A DNA stretch of 64,000 nucleotides, from the NCBI GenBank assembly GCA_023052935.1, contig CM041297.1, positions 90,208,021 through 90,272,020 of the forward strand, given 5' to 3'. The notes beneath the pieces were generated by a model. That model was not told the origin of the DNA, ran no database searches, and was given only the letters and a program-made list of their open reading frames with translations. The stretch comes from Piezodorus guildinii. Lineage: Eukaryota > Arthropoda > Insecta > Hemiptera > Pentatomidae. A program made the translations under genes and the position numbers. The number at the start of each line of letters is the position of its first letter. Within the stretch, counting starts at the first letter, position 1. Shown one piece after another: positions 12,001 through 26,800 of the stretch.

Positions 12001-15000
12001 AACAATGGTAACAAGATAATATGGTTATTATTATATAATCTACAGAATTAAAGGTACTTTAAATGAAGAAAATTTAAAATATCGGCATTTAAGCCCTGTC
12101 ATACTATTTTAATCATAATGAAACCTACATCATATTAAAGCCCATTAAATTTTACATTGATATAGAGAGTTTAATCAAAATCGTTAAAACCGTTTTTGAG
12201 AAAATCGTAAAAAGGTGCAAAATGCATGGTATAAAGTAGATCTTCCGGTCAGCTGATTTTGATGAAAAAGATTCTGCAACAACTCGGACATAAGATGTTT
12301 CAAATATGAAATTTCAGTTCCATAGGACTTTTCGTTTTTGCCCGGGAGTTACCACACACACCACACACACACACACACACAGACCTTTTTGCGGGACTTG
12401 GTCATTTGGACTCAGGAGACCTTAAAACCTGTTCATGATCGCAATACTTTCCCTTACCACATATTTCATATATAGGTAAGAGAAAATAAAAAATAATTAC
12501 GATTTTAAACTAGCTTATAATTACTCCATCCCACAATTAAATTGTGTGGAGAGGCCAATAAATTTAAACAATTTAGACACATGATAAATAATATTTTGCT
12601 TATTATGTGTCTATGTAATTGATACATAAAGGCATAGAAGCCCTTGAAATGTTAATAGTGCATGCAGCGTACATAGAAATCTTCCTTAGAATACCTTCGG
12701 ATAATAGAAGGACAACTATCTGTGACATGTGTACATATCATATTTGTATTGTATTTTGTGTAATAATAAAACCAGAGGGTATAAAAAAAATAACATAATA
12801 AATATGTAATATAATGAATTAATACATTCCTTTGGGTTAGATACTTTTAGAAAGACAAGGAAAATTATGTATAATGAAAAATAAATGAATTATAATTAAA
12901 ACAAGAGAATGTTTCTAAATAACCTAATTATATTAATATACTCTTCTTATAGGATAATCTAAAAAAAAATAGGAAAATTCAATTTTCAGCCTAAACAAGT
13001 TAAATTAAAAATTTAAAGTCTGACTACTTTAGTAATTATTCCATCATATAATAATATTCTGTTTGGAAAATAAATCTGTTTTTTTATTTTATACTACATA
13101 AGATTCAGATAGTTTACCTGTCTCCTGCGATACATGTCGTACTTTTGTTTGATCTTCCAAAGGACAGCAGCAACAAGCAGAAGAAGAAGGAAGCATCTGC
13201 CAACAAAAACGTAAAGTTTTATAAACTGTAATAGCAGGGATATTTGGTTTTAAAGGGGGAGGACAATAAGAGACGGATATAGTCTCTCTTGGCTGATTGT
13301 CAACTTTGTAATCTTGGGCCTACAATCTTGCACTACATTTATATAGCTCATTAATTAGTTTTTGCATAAAAACAACTATATTTATAGACAATATATTACG
13401 AATTATACTGATATTGGACAATGGTGCATTGAAAACGCTAGGATATGAAATGAAGCAACCTGAAGATAATGCTTTTTTGTAGGCATGTTCTTAAGAAAGG
13501 ATTAACAGCAAAAAAATAAAATAAACATTGGTGATACAAAATTTAATATGTTAAACAATAATCATTTATATTTAAAACCAAAAACATATTGACGAAAAAT
13601 AAGAAATAATAAGTAGGTTTCTAAATCTTCCAAAAACAGTTTATTACAATAAAATTTAAAACGAGTCAACGTTTCGTGTGCCTTTCCTATCAGGACTCAT
13701 TTTACTTTCTATCACATTATATTCTAATATTCCAGATAATTTGTTAACAAAATTTCCTCTAATTTTCTTCATATGGTTGAAACCATCCTACATATATAAA
13801 TTCATAATAAAAATAGGTATTTGGAAAATTAAGAAACCTACTTATTATTTGTTATCATATTGCATTCTTCCAATTAACCTATTTTTTTAAAGAAAAGTAA
13901 GATTTTTTTAAAGCAATGTAAACAAAATTCATACAAATACTCATAGTATCATCCAAAAAAATACTTTTCTTTACAGAATTACCTTTAACTTTACATACTA
14001 GTTGAAATAAATTGGTCATGTGTGTGATAAACCATTCTGTTGAGTATAATTGGGGTATCAAAGGAAGTTAAACCCAGAAAAAAAAAAAAAAAAATTAAAT
14101 AACAAATAACATTTTCAGCTAGAAATACTGTCTCTCCTCTAGAGCATTGATGATATTATATCAATTTATCCTTTTTACCCTAAAGGACGTAAGTCCAGAA
14201 AACATTAAAGCATTATTTTTGTATCTTACCACAACCATCATCCCTCTCAGATTTAATCCAAACTTAATGATACCAATGGTATTTATATTAATGGTATAAT
14301 GCATTTTTGTTGGATTTTGCTAAAACATGTAATATGTTAAGCAACAGAACAAGCTTGTTACCATCCTCAATTGAAGTTATGAGAGAGATTTGGTCAATAT
14401 GAAAAAATTCAGGGATTGACCAAAAATATCGAGAATAGTGATATCTCAATTAAAAAGAGTTAATATTGCTTTGCTGTCTGAAAATAGTTTAGAGGAAACA
14501 TGATTTTGAAGTAATGTGGTTTATAGATGATTTTTTTTTCTTTCTAGAATTACCTCAGAGTATGAATCTTTTTTGTCAGTAACATCCAATATTTTGTGAC
14601 AGTCCTCAAACAACATTGTTGCATAATATGAATATATTTGGAATATAGCGAGTGGATTCCACAAAAATATGTTTAACAGAAAGTATGATATAACAATAAT
14701 GACTGATTTTTATTGAGTTGTAAATAGATGTGGTGTTCTTGAGCTGTTCATAACATCTCTTCTCTTGTCTATGCTATCTGTATGATGAAGAACATCCCTT
14801 TATTTTTAATCAACTTAAATTTATTTAGATTGATTAATGCATCCAAACCAGTAAAATGAACCTGACCTTGAAGAAAACGCACATAAGTCAATGAAACAGC
14901 GCCAACATAACATGTGTGGAACACTATTTTATTGATAAATATTATTTTTATTGAAGGTAAAATTCATTCATTACTGAAAAAAAACTTAAATGACTTTAAA

Positions 15001-17737
15001 ATGTAAAACTTTAAATGACTGATAACCTTTTACACAACTCCCACAGAATTTTGAACATTAATATGAAGGGCTAAGTTCCCATTTAAAATGAATATTAAAG
15101 TAAATTTATTAAGTTTTCATTAAAGTTGAAATTGACATAATACATTTTATAATTTTCTTAACAATATATACATTTTTTTAATCTTTCACTTTTTGTAATA
15201 TCTAAAAAAAAATTTATAAAGTTAGAGGAATGCCAAAGAACATTTCGCAGTCTATAATATAAAATCTCTACACTAAGTAGCCAATAAAAGGAATAGGTTC
15301 GAAATAAGTATGAAAAATGTTTAAAGATCATTTCGGTTTAGTCATTTTCTTTCTTTTATTTTTTTATTTTTGATAATGCATCTAATCTACAAGATATTAT
15401 ATGGCACTAAATATTTAAGCAAATCTGAAATCAGTAATGTTAATAAGGCAACTAGTTTAAAGATTAATATACATAATTTATATAGGAGTGAAGTGCATGT
15501 AGGATATGAACACTACACTGCTCTAAAATTAGCAATAATTAATTGGTTTAGTATTAATTTAATATTAATATTAATTTAACTTGTTAGGCAGTGAACAAAA
15601 TGGAGTAAATATAATAATTAAAATTAAAAAATATTCCAATAAATTGACCGTTTTTTTTTTCTTTTTTTTTTAAACAATGCAACCAAAAACTGATACAAAA
15701 AATAAAAATTAGGAATATAACACGAATATCTATGCAAAACAAATATTAATTCAGATTGAAGAAACAAACATTTTTTTGGTAGTCAGGGATTTCATTATTT
15801 ATTAACATATGATCTAATAAAAATTAAAAACTAGACTTTGTTACTATTTCCTTTTCTTTTTTTCTGGAAAAAAATTATAGGCAAGATTTCAATTTAATTT
15901 TTTTTTATTTTTATAGTTGTTTGCGTCTTTCGGTTAAAAAGACACTAATACATTTTTTCTTTATACTACTTTCAAAAATAACTGAGTTATTGAATTAAAT
16001 CACTACTGATCGGCAGCCATTTTAAAAATAACCAGCTAATATCAACAACTAGGTGTTAGGATCTTAGATAAAAAATAGATTTTTGAAGTTCATTCCATTG
16101 AATTTGAATTTATGAAAAAAATGGAAAATGTTTTCATCTCAATTAGGATCTAATAAATGACTGTCTGTGCTCTAATAGAAAAGGCTTAATTTAGATATCA
16201 TAAAAATAATACATTTTCATTTTTAATCTAAAATTTTAATTTTACAATATGAAGTTTAAAGTAAACATTAACTTAAAATAATTGCATCATGGAACAATGG
16301 AAGTATTCTGAGCTCCTGCTAGAAGAGTATTAAGCAATTGTAATCTAAAAAACATAAATAATGTTATCAATGCGGGAAGAGTTAAACAACTTAAAAAAAA
16401 TATATATATACAAAAAAATGTGGAAATCTATAATTAAAATTTGCACCAACGAATTGCAGAATTGCACCGTTAATGAACTTAATTTAAGAATGTATTAGGC
16501 TAGAGACAATTGAGACGTTGATTTCCAAAAGGTACTAAAGGACATTTTTTACGAAATTGGTACTTTGACATATTTGTATTTTCATAATTTAATTTTATAA
16601 AAATCTTCTATTTGATTTTGTCTACCTTTACTAACCCAAGCAGCATATATCAATGCTTTTCATTATTTATACACTCTTTTCAACATTTCTGAATCAGAGA
16701 ACAATTCATTGCAAAGCAGCAACACAAGGAAGTTTGAACCAGTCTAAATGGATTTCGTATTTATTTTCCTTTAGAATGTTAGCTGCAAAATGTGTAGTAG
16801 TTTTCAGTCAACTCCTAGTATATATTTGTCAAAACCATATTAAAAGTGTAAAACCCTATCAATGGTTATGATTTATGATGATATATGTATGTTTATATTT
16901 TTTTTTTTTCTGAGTGAATGCACATTTTTATCCAAAAGTGGGAAGATTTTGTTATCATAAGCTGGTTAGTTTAGGTTATCTATTATTTATTTTTCTTTAA
17001 AGAAATAAATGAATTTGATAAAACTTTCAGTTAGTTTTAATAAAAAAAATTCTCAAGTTTTTATAAAAAAGGAAAAGAATCATATTTTAAAATGTTGATA
17101 ACGTTTCATAAACACTTAGTGATATCTTTAACCTGAAGAGAGTACAATCAAAATGCCTTAAAAACTCAAGAAAAATAATGTAAAACAATAAACATTTTTA
17201 AGATTCAACAATTTTAACTAGTAATACATTATATTTTCTTAATTTACAACACAATCTCAACATGACTAACATAATGGTAACAATAGATAAGACCAGCAGT
17301 TATAAGACACACATTTATTTACCTAAGAAAAAACAAATAAGACTCATCTAAATGACTTTTTTTCTTCTCAAAACTATGAAAATAATTATAATCACTCTTA
17401 ATAATGCAGTACATTAATAAAGGAAAGTATCTATGAGAACAACTATTATCTTGTTCCGTGATACTTTACAGTCAGTGTCAGAAGTTGAAAGCTTATTGAC
17501 TAAAAATGATCAGGGTCTATTCTTCTTTATTTTTTAAACATCTTCGAAGCCTTTTAAATACTTAATAATCATTTATTAAATATTTAATTTTTAAAAATAT
17601 AATTTTAATCTTATTTTGAATTGCCTGACATACAAAAAATATAGTCATGATTATTGGTGTTTAGATACAACCTAGGGGGCCAAAGGGCAAAGTTTCAATT
17701 ATATTTTGTTCTATACTTTGAACTTTACCTTTCACAA

Positions 17738-17814
<77 letters not shown>

Positions 17815-20800
17815 TATATATATATATATAAAAGTGTGAAATTTCCATGTGAATACTATTTCATAAAAATTAATTCTTTTTCTGAAAAGTGAAAGAATTC
17901 TAAAGAACAATATATAACAAAAGGCCATTGTAAGAAAAAAATATGATATCTCTTTATTATCCAAACAACACAGAAATGATTATTAGATGAGGATGGTTGG
18001 GGGCGTGGTCATCAGAAAAAAAAAAAAAAAAACATTAAAAAGTAGAACTTATTTTAATTTTAATTTACAGTAATTAAAATAAGTACTACTTTTTAATGTG
18101 TGTTTTTTTTCTCATGACCACATCTAATATTCTCAACGGTCAACGAAACTCCATCATTAGAAATGATTGTTGATTGATTTTTTTTTAAATACAATTTATT
18201 TTACAAATGTTCTGCCTCATACTAATAAAAAAATATTAAGTTTCCAAAAACTTAAATGAAGACATTGCATGTCATCTTGGAGATGTGTTACATCTCTTAT
18301 ATACTACTCTGCTTTACTTTAATGTCATGTGTATGAACTAATATTAAAATACTTTAGAATCATGGAAATTATTTTTTTATTTCAGAAATAAGGAATCTCC
18401 CTTACTTTTAACGAAGGAATCTTACTTAATGTATGCATATCTAGCAATATGAGTATCAAAGCATGAGTTATAACGAATTGGAATTTTCTCTCTCTTTTTT
18501 TTTTTTTTTTTTTTTTTTTTTACATTAATTAATCCTTAATAACATTTCGAGGTTTTTAATGCCTCATCTTAAAATTAATTCACTTAAAATTATTTGTTTA
18601 TTTATTTAACGTCCCATTATACTGCTGTGGCTAATCGGACGATGCTACAGCGGGAGTCCTAAATTTTGCTTATCCAGGTTTAATTAGATAGGGATCTTTA
18701 ACTAGTACCTGACATCGCACAGGCGGATGCCTCTGGAGGATGGCATAACTAAGAATTTTTTATTCCCGTTAAAAAATCCTAGGACCACTTGCAGGTTTGA
18801 ACCAGTGACCTTGGGCATAGGAGGCTGTTATGCTAGCCACCATGCTACAGGTAACCCCCAACTTAAAATTGTTTTTAATTCTATATTTAATGTCCTTCAA
18901 GACCTTCCTATATGGTGTTCCACCTTCATATTATTACTATTTTAATATCAATTACTAATATTGAAGAGTATACTTATTATGAATAAAAGATTTGAAACTT
19001 ACTCTTCTTTTTTTATTTTCACATTAATAAATCATTTTTTACATTAAAAACAATTTTAAGTGGACATGAGGCATTAAAGACCTCGAAACATTATTAAGGA
19101 TTTATTATTGTAAAAATAAATAAAAATAAAAAAAGAGGAGAAGGTTCCAAATCTTTTTATTATAATAAGTATACTCTTCAATATTAGTAATTGATATTAA
19201 AATGAGTTATAAAAAAAACTATTCAATTACACTGTCATTATATTTTGGAAAAAGTCTCTACATAAATTTTGAACTATTTTTAATGACACTTAAGAAGTTT
19301 AATTTTTTAAAATCTGATTTCGCTTCCCAATCCAAAAAAACCCAATTCAATATTTTTTGTCAACAAATTTAAGTTTTCTTAAACCTTCTCCTTCCACACA
19401 GAGCTGTGATAATTTTTAATAATAAATGAAAAGTTCTTCAGAAGAAAACAGTGGTAGAAATAAAACTGGAAATTCTAAAAACTTCGGAACAATAAATATT
19501 GTAATTAACTTTTTAAGCATAATTAAATTATTTTAACAATAGGAATACAATGGTTAAATAAGAAATAAGCAAATAATATAAAATTACTGAAGCTATCAAG
19601 TCATTGAGGAACTATATCACAGAATATTTTTTTCTTAACTGCATTTGGCTTTTCATTTAGAACATGAAACATAAATAACAGTAATACTAATTTTTCTATA
19701 GATCACTCATAAATAATAGATAGTTATGGAAACTTACGATGAAAAAGTAATGAAGAACTGCTGAAGGTTTAACTTTGGGTACTGTGAAAATGATATCTGA
19801 ATCCAGAGCGGTGTTTGGAAGTCATAGACATAAACGAAAAATGTTGTCAATGTCACATTGTCTACGACACCAAAGCTGTGGTCATTTTTATTAAACCTCG
19901 TTCGGAAATTGGAACAATTATGGCCAGTCAAAAGGGGTTTCTCAGGCTGGTTAACTGGAAAATTAGACAGAAAAAAATCAATAAGCATGATATATAATAT
20001 ATTTAAAGCCAATCATTTGTTGATACAGATAAAATAAAATTAGTATTAAAATAATTTTTAGTTAAGTCAATTAAAGCCACATGAATACATATATGACATA
20101 CAATTGTGTTCAAGGCCTTAATAATAACCCAAAACATAGTTAAAAAAACAACAGAAAAAACAAATAGCTGCACATACAGGTATGAAATCTTAGAGATCAA
20201 TTCTGATGAATATTAATTAACTAATTATATCTCAGGAATAATTTTTTGATGACTTTGTTACAGAAAATTTATTTTTACCCTTTAAAGAAAAGCTGAATTG
20301 CAATGTATTTTACTTATAAAGCTCTAGAAAAGAATCCCCTAAATTATGGTGAAAACCGTATCAAAATCTGTCTTGTGGTTTAGATGGAGTTAGCGGAAAC
20401 CAAAATCGCATTATCATTTTATATAAATAGAGATTATAATACTCACCTGTTTTAATAGTAATGTTCATTTTAGCCAAAACAGAACAGGTAATACTGAAAT
20501 CAGCATCAATATCTGCCTTTGGTGGACTATTTTTAAAGTTGATCTGGGTGTAATGGCGATCATCTTTCTTTGACAAGTTGAATGTAAACTGATAGTCAAT
20601 TGTTAGGTCGTCTAGAAAAAATGAATTTTAAATATTTAAGAAAACACATAATAATAAATAATAAAAACAATTAAAAAAGTAAATAGTATAACCAATAATT
20701 TTTACTTACAAAAACATGAGCCATGATTGGTCGGATCTCCATGATAATGATTTTGAGTATCGCACTTCTCACAGTGATCCCCAATAATACCTTTTGTCGT

Positions 20801-23800
20801 ACAATAACATTTACCAGTATCTGGGAAACAGTGGCTTCCATGGTTGTTACATTCACAGCCTACAATAAGATTCATCATATAAATAAATTTGAATAAAAAT
20901 GAAAGAAGCACAACTATCTCAGAAGGTATGTATTTTAAACATAAATATTCATAAATTATAAATTAGATTTGTAGTTTTACTACATATGCTGTACCTTAAT
21001 AAAACAGAACATTTCTGGGAATTACAATCATGGAATCAATTAGACTGATGTCTGGTACCGTTTTACTGTCATGTTTATTACTGACATTTTTCCAAAACTT
21101 CAAGCCTTCCCACCTTATTTTTACCAAACAAAATGTTATAAATACAAAAAAGATTTATTTGAATTTTATAAACAGGAAAGCAGATCTTAATAATCAAGTT
21201 TAATAGAAAAATCAATGTCATACAAAAAGCAAGGAAAAATAGTATCATAGCCAGGAAAATTGCTATCATAAAAAGTAAAGTTATACAGTATTTTGAAAAA
21301 TATTCAAACATGACTCCTACTAAAATCATTACTTGTGAGATTGAAGAAAGAAATTGCACCGAATAATTGAAAACTATAGATAATTTATCTGAATAAAAAT
21401 ATAATAATAAAGACTAAATATTATAATAACATTAAAAATTATAAATTAAATCAACCAGTTTTGTAGTCTCAAGATGAACTGTATACCAAAAAGAGAACAA
21501 AGACAAATGTCTTAGAAATAAGATCAAACACTGAGGTTCCTATATACAACCTTATTAAAAATATTTATAAAAATAAACTTTTAGCTTTATATTTAAATAA
21601 AAATATAAATATAAGATTCTTACGTGTGCAATTTCCTCCATTAACAGGATTACCATAATAACCAGGAATACAAGTTTCGCAATGGTCTCCAGCAGTAAGG
21701 TTGCCACATGGCTGTACACAAACACTACTGTTGTTCACACAAGTACTATGACCATTACACTGGCAGCCTGTGAACATTTAAATAAATTAAATACAGAATA
21801 AGTTCTTATATTATATTAAAATTAAGTTAATAATTTTAAATTAAATGGACTAACAAGAGGAAGACAAAGTCAATGGGTCAGCGATTTTTCCCAATTTTTT
21901 TGCATCCAGAAGTAGACAACAGATATCAGTATCTTATTCGACAGATATCATACCACATGGGCCAACTTAGGAGCCAAGAAAAAAATAATATATATGAAAA
22001 GATTGAAACATACTTACTGGGACAATGGGTGAAGTACCAGTGCTTCTTAGGGCAGCTTGCAGGAGGATTATTACCACCTTGTAAGCACACTCCTTTGCCT
22101 TTGAAAACGAATAAAAAATGGTGCTAGAGAAAGTTTAATATTTTCATAATCCTTAATTAAATTTATAGTAAAGTTGACTTTATTCTTACACATGATCAAC
22201 AGACAATAAGTAATAACTCACCTGTGCCTGTTCCATCATCGCACCATCCACATTCTGGGGCATCCCTACACTCAGAACACCACTTATGAGACATACAGGC
22301 AGATTCACCTGCAAATAGAAGTACAACTTGAATAAATGAATCCCAAATTAGTGTAATAGACAGAATAATAATAATAATGAGAATGATAAGACTTAATAAA
22401 AGTATTCTGAAAAATTTCATTTTTCAAAAATAAAAATAATTAGAATATAATTACAATTAAGGAGCCCAAAGGTTCTCTAAATAGATTACTCCTTTATTTA
22501 GAGAGTAGTTCATTAAGTTATAAATATAATGATGAAATTTTAATATAATTAATAAAATTATGATTAAAAATAAACTTTTTAAGAAAAGGTTGATTTATAG
22601 ACTATGTAGTGCTCACTGTATTATTTTTCTAAGCAAAACAGATTAATTTATACACATTTGATTAAGCATTAATTTTGTCCATCATATCTTTATGATTCAT
22701 ATATCCAACTATACAACTCGTCACTATTATTTGACGTTTCGGGGTTTTGTCCCCATTTTCAAGATATTTTATGTTGGTCCGAAAGTTCATCTATTTTTTC
22801 TTTCAGATGTGAAGAAATATTCTCCATATGGTTAATGCCATTAAACATATTTTGTTGTAGTTTCATTGATTAGTTCAACTTGAGGAAGTTTTTCGTATTT
22901 TTACATATTTCATTAAGCATTAATTTCTTCCATCATATCTTTATTCATATATCCAACTATCACTATTCTTTGACGTTTTGGGATTCTGTCCCTATTTTCC
23001 AGATATTCAAACGTCAAAGAATAGTGATGAGTTGAATTGTTTGATATATAAATAAAGATATGATGAAAGAATTTAATGCTTTATCAAATATGTAAAAATG
23101 CGAAATACTTCCTCAAGTTGAACTAATCAAAGAAACAGATACATTTAATTTTAATGACAGTTACTCAAAAATAATAAGAATATTTCTATGTGTATTTAGT
23201 AAATGATATGATGAAAATATTAACTTACCGGGAGAGACTGGGCATCTACTTCGTATCGTGGTCCATTCCCTGCACTGTCCATAAGGAAAACTGGCTGTAT
23301 ATGCGGTTTTGTCCACACATCTTCCTTCATTGTGGCACCAAATACATTCTTCATTTGTACAATTTAAGCAAGAATTAAGCTCTGAACATATAGGCCCACA
23401 TTTCTGAACTGGTTGCTCCTAATACAAACATATAATAATTTTAAAATGAAGCTGAAATGGAACAATAAATAATAAATAGATGTAAATCTAATTAAATATA
23501 AATGACGAATAAATCCATAAGCCATATTAATTATATAACAATAATTTACTCATAATATAATCCGACAATTGATTTTTAAATTAAAAAACGTAAATAGTAG
23601 GACATCAATTATCAAATGCTTGCTTAAAGGTTAATAAAAAGGTACTGTAAAGTTTCAAATCATAATACTGAAGCATGCAGAGTAAAGAGGTGTAAGTGTC
23701 AAAAGTATGGTAAAAGTTTTTTCACGACAAAATAATTTAGATGTCTTGGCCTAAGTCCTACCAAAATATTTAGGCCAGAAACGACACTTGATGCTGTGTA

Positions 23801-26800
23801 TACGACTACTCATACCCATTTCTTCTAAATGACCAAAATACATTTTCTGAATCCATCAATTATTGGCATACACACTGCGACACTTCAATTATTGTTCTCA
23901 TAAATGTTAATCTAACCCTTCTTAAGAAATTTTTGTTTTATTTTTATGGTCTCTATAATTCTTGCAGAATTTTAATATTACAATTATTTTAAACAAAATA
24001 TTTTAGTCATCAGAAAAAATAATTCTATAGGTCTACCACTCAAGAAGTGAACCTTTATAATAGTATTAGCTTCTATTTTTGACCCAAGGTTCCTAAAGTA
24101 CTACTTTACCAAGCCTGGTTTCAGTTATTTTAAAATTTTTATTTTTTAAAGAAGTAAAACATACATATATGACATTTTTAAATTAATAAAAATAAAATTT
24201 CTCTAAAGAAAGTGATTTTAAACTAGTTCAGATCAATTTAGATAATCAGAATCATAACTTACCTGACCCTCCACCAATGAGTCATTTGCGACGCAATGCT
24301 CATAAGTTGTCCAGACGCAATCAGGTTGAACAGAACAAGTCTGACAGCTATGATAGACGTGACATGAAGCTCCCTTCACAACAGGACACTCAGAACCGAG
24401 AGTAACGGCCTTTAAACACAATAGTCATTTATTAAATAAAAAATAAAGAGCGATCATGCAGATATGAAAAGGATAGTAACAGATTTTAAGACTTGACATA
24501 ACAAAACATAACACAAAATCCAATAAAAAAAACAATGACTTAAAGTATTCAAGTTTGCAAAGAAAAAATTATAAGACTCGAGATGTGATTGACACAAATT
24601 ATAAACGAGAAGGGTACTAATTATCTAAAGTAATTCGATATTCTATAGTAAATCAGATGTACTAAGGAGCAGATCAAATCAATGTTAAATAAAAATTAAA
24701 CAAGACTTTCTTACTCTTTCAGTCGTGAAGGCCTGACTGTTTGGCACAGGTTTTTTACAAACTATCTCATGAGAGCAAACATTTGCATGAGGACACCAAC
24801 CACACCCTAAAGACGTGTGAACACATGAAACACAGTCTTCAAGCTGGGAGCAAGCCATGATATTCGCAGCTATACTAGACCTCCTTTCAACTGGGCACCG
24901 ACTGGAAAGCATAAAATAGAATGTTTATTGACATATATTATGTCATAAATAATATAAATTTAGAAAAGGACATAATTGACTAAGAAATTCTAAAAATAAT
25001 GCTTAATCTTAATTTTTAAAATCTGGTTCGGACAACACATGACTTTCACTTACCTCGACTGTTAAAATCAATTTAAAACTATTAAATATACTTCAATTTG
25101 AAAACTATTTTAAGTTGATTTAAATAAAAAATGTATTCAATTTCGTTAGAAGCATATGATTTAGATTAAATAATATAACTATATTAAATTGCTAATCAGT
25201 TATAAGTTTATTCCCTATTCGTCACTTTATATTACCTTTTACTACTTTGTGTATCAGATAATATTTTTTCTAAAATCTTTCTCTTTCTAGCAGAATATTA
25301 TACGTCTATATTACTGTTCTTATTATCAAAAAAACAAAAATTTCATTAAAAAATATTTTAACTTTTATCTTTTAGTTAGTCATCAAATTCGTCCAACTTG
25401 TATATTCAGACGTCCTTTATCAATGTCATTAAGATAATATGGTTAATCTTTTGGAATGTACAAAATTAAAGGTACTTTAGAGGAAGAAAATTTAAAATAT
25501 CGGCATATAAGCTCTGTCAGACTATTTCAATCAGAATGAAACCTACATGATATTAAAATCCATTAAATTTTACATGAATATAGCGAGTTTAATCAAATAC
25601 CATTTTTGAGAAAAAGGTGCAAAATGCATGGTATAAAGTGGCTCTTCTCGTCAGGGCAATTTGATGAAAAGTTGCTCTAACATCTTGGGCGTATAATTGT
25701 CTTAAATATGAAACTTTAGTTCTGTATGACTTTTTGATTTTGCGCTAGACTTACCACATACACAGACCTTTTTCTGGGACTTGGTCATTTGGACTCAGGG
25801 AACACTAAAACGTTGAAAATTTTCACGATCGCAATACTTTCCCTTACTATATATTTCATATATAGGTAAGTAAAAGAAAAAACTTCAAGATTATTTAAGC
25901 TAAAACTTAGATAAAAACTTCATGAATAAAAAACAAATATATCTATAGTTGTAAAAAAAACATTTAAGAAATAATTTCAAACTAGAATATTTCATGTTTA
26001 ATATATTAATTCAAAACATACACATAATAAGCCTCATCTTTATCCCAGTGAGTGTCAACAAGAATGGCCTTAGAAACTTCAGTAATAGGAACACATTGCC
26101 TGATTTTCTTCTCCCAAACACATTTGACCCCAGGACGAGTGTTGAGGCACATAGGAAGCGTAAGGTTGTAACAACTTCCTCCAGTATATCTAAGCAAAAG
26201 GTAATTTAACATTATATTTTGTTCAAATTTGAAAATCACATATGTTTTATAAAATGAACTTAAACATGTTTAGAAAACAAATTATGAAAGGAAGGAGAAA
26301 AGGAAGATGTTTATTATTACAGCAGACGTTAATACCAAACAATTGGTATCATTAGACACATGACTGTCATATATAAATCTGCTCTAGCAGTCTAGAACTC
26401 TTTCAAATGACCACTCTAGGCTTACAATTATTGTAAATAATACAATAAATATAAATAATGAGATTTTTATAAGATATATAAGGAAAAATGTTACGAATTC
26501 AAAAGTAGACAAATGTACTAGATAATGTTTTCAGCAGTAATTATAAAGGCCAAATAAAAAATAAAAATAAAATAAATACCCAGAGGTAATTTATCTATTG
26601 AACAAAAATTTTATGGTTTTATTTTAGTTTCTAAAGTTATTCTGTATAACAGAATGGATATCATTAGTCACAATGTGAAACTTTGTAAGTATTATAATAT
26701 TTAGATTTAAGGTTGTTTTATTTTTTTATGTCTACCCCAATTTAATGAATGACAATAAATTTTAAATGCTTTCTTTTCTTTTATATTTTTTTAAGAATCT

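Noticed and set aside
17725..17964. Minus-strand frame with a long Ile-Tyr run
   Set aside because: It is a translation of the (TA)n microsatellite.
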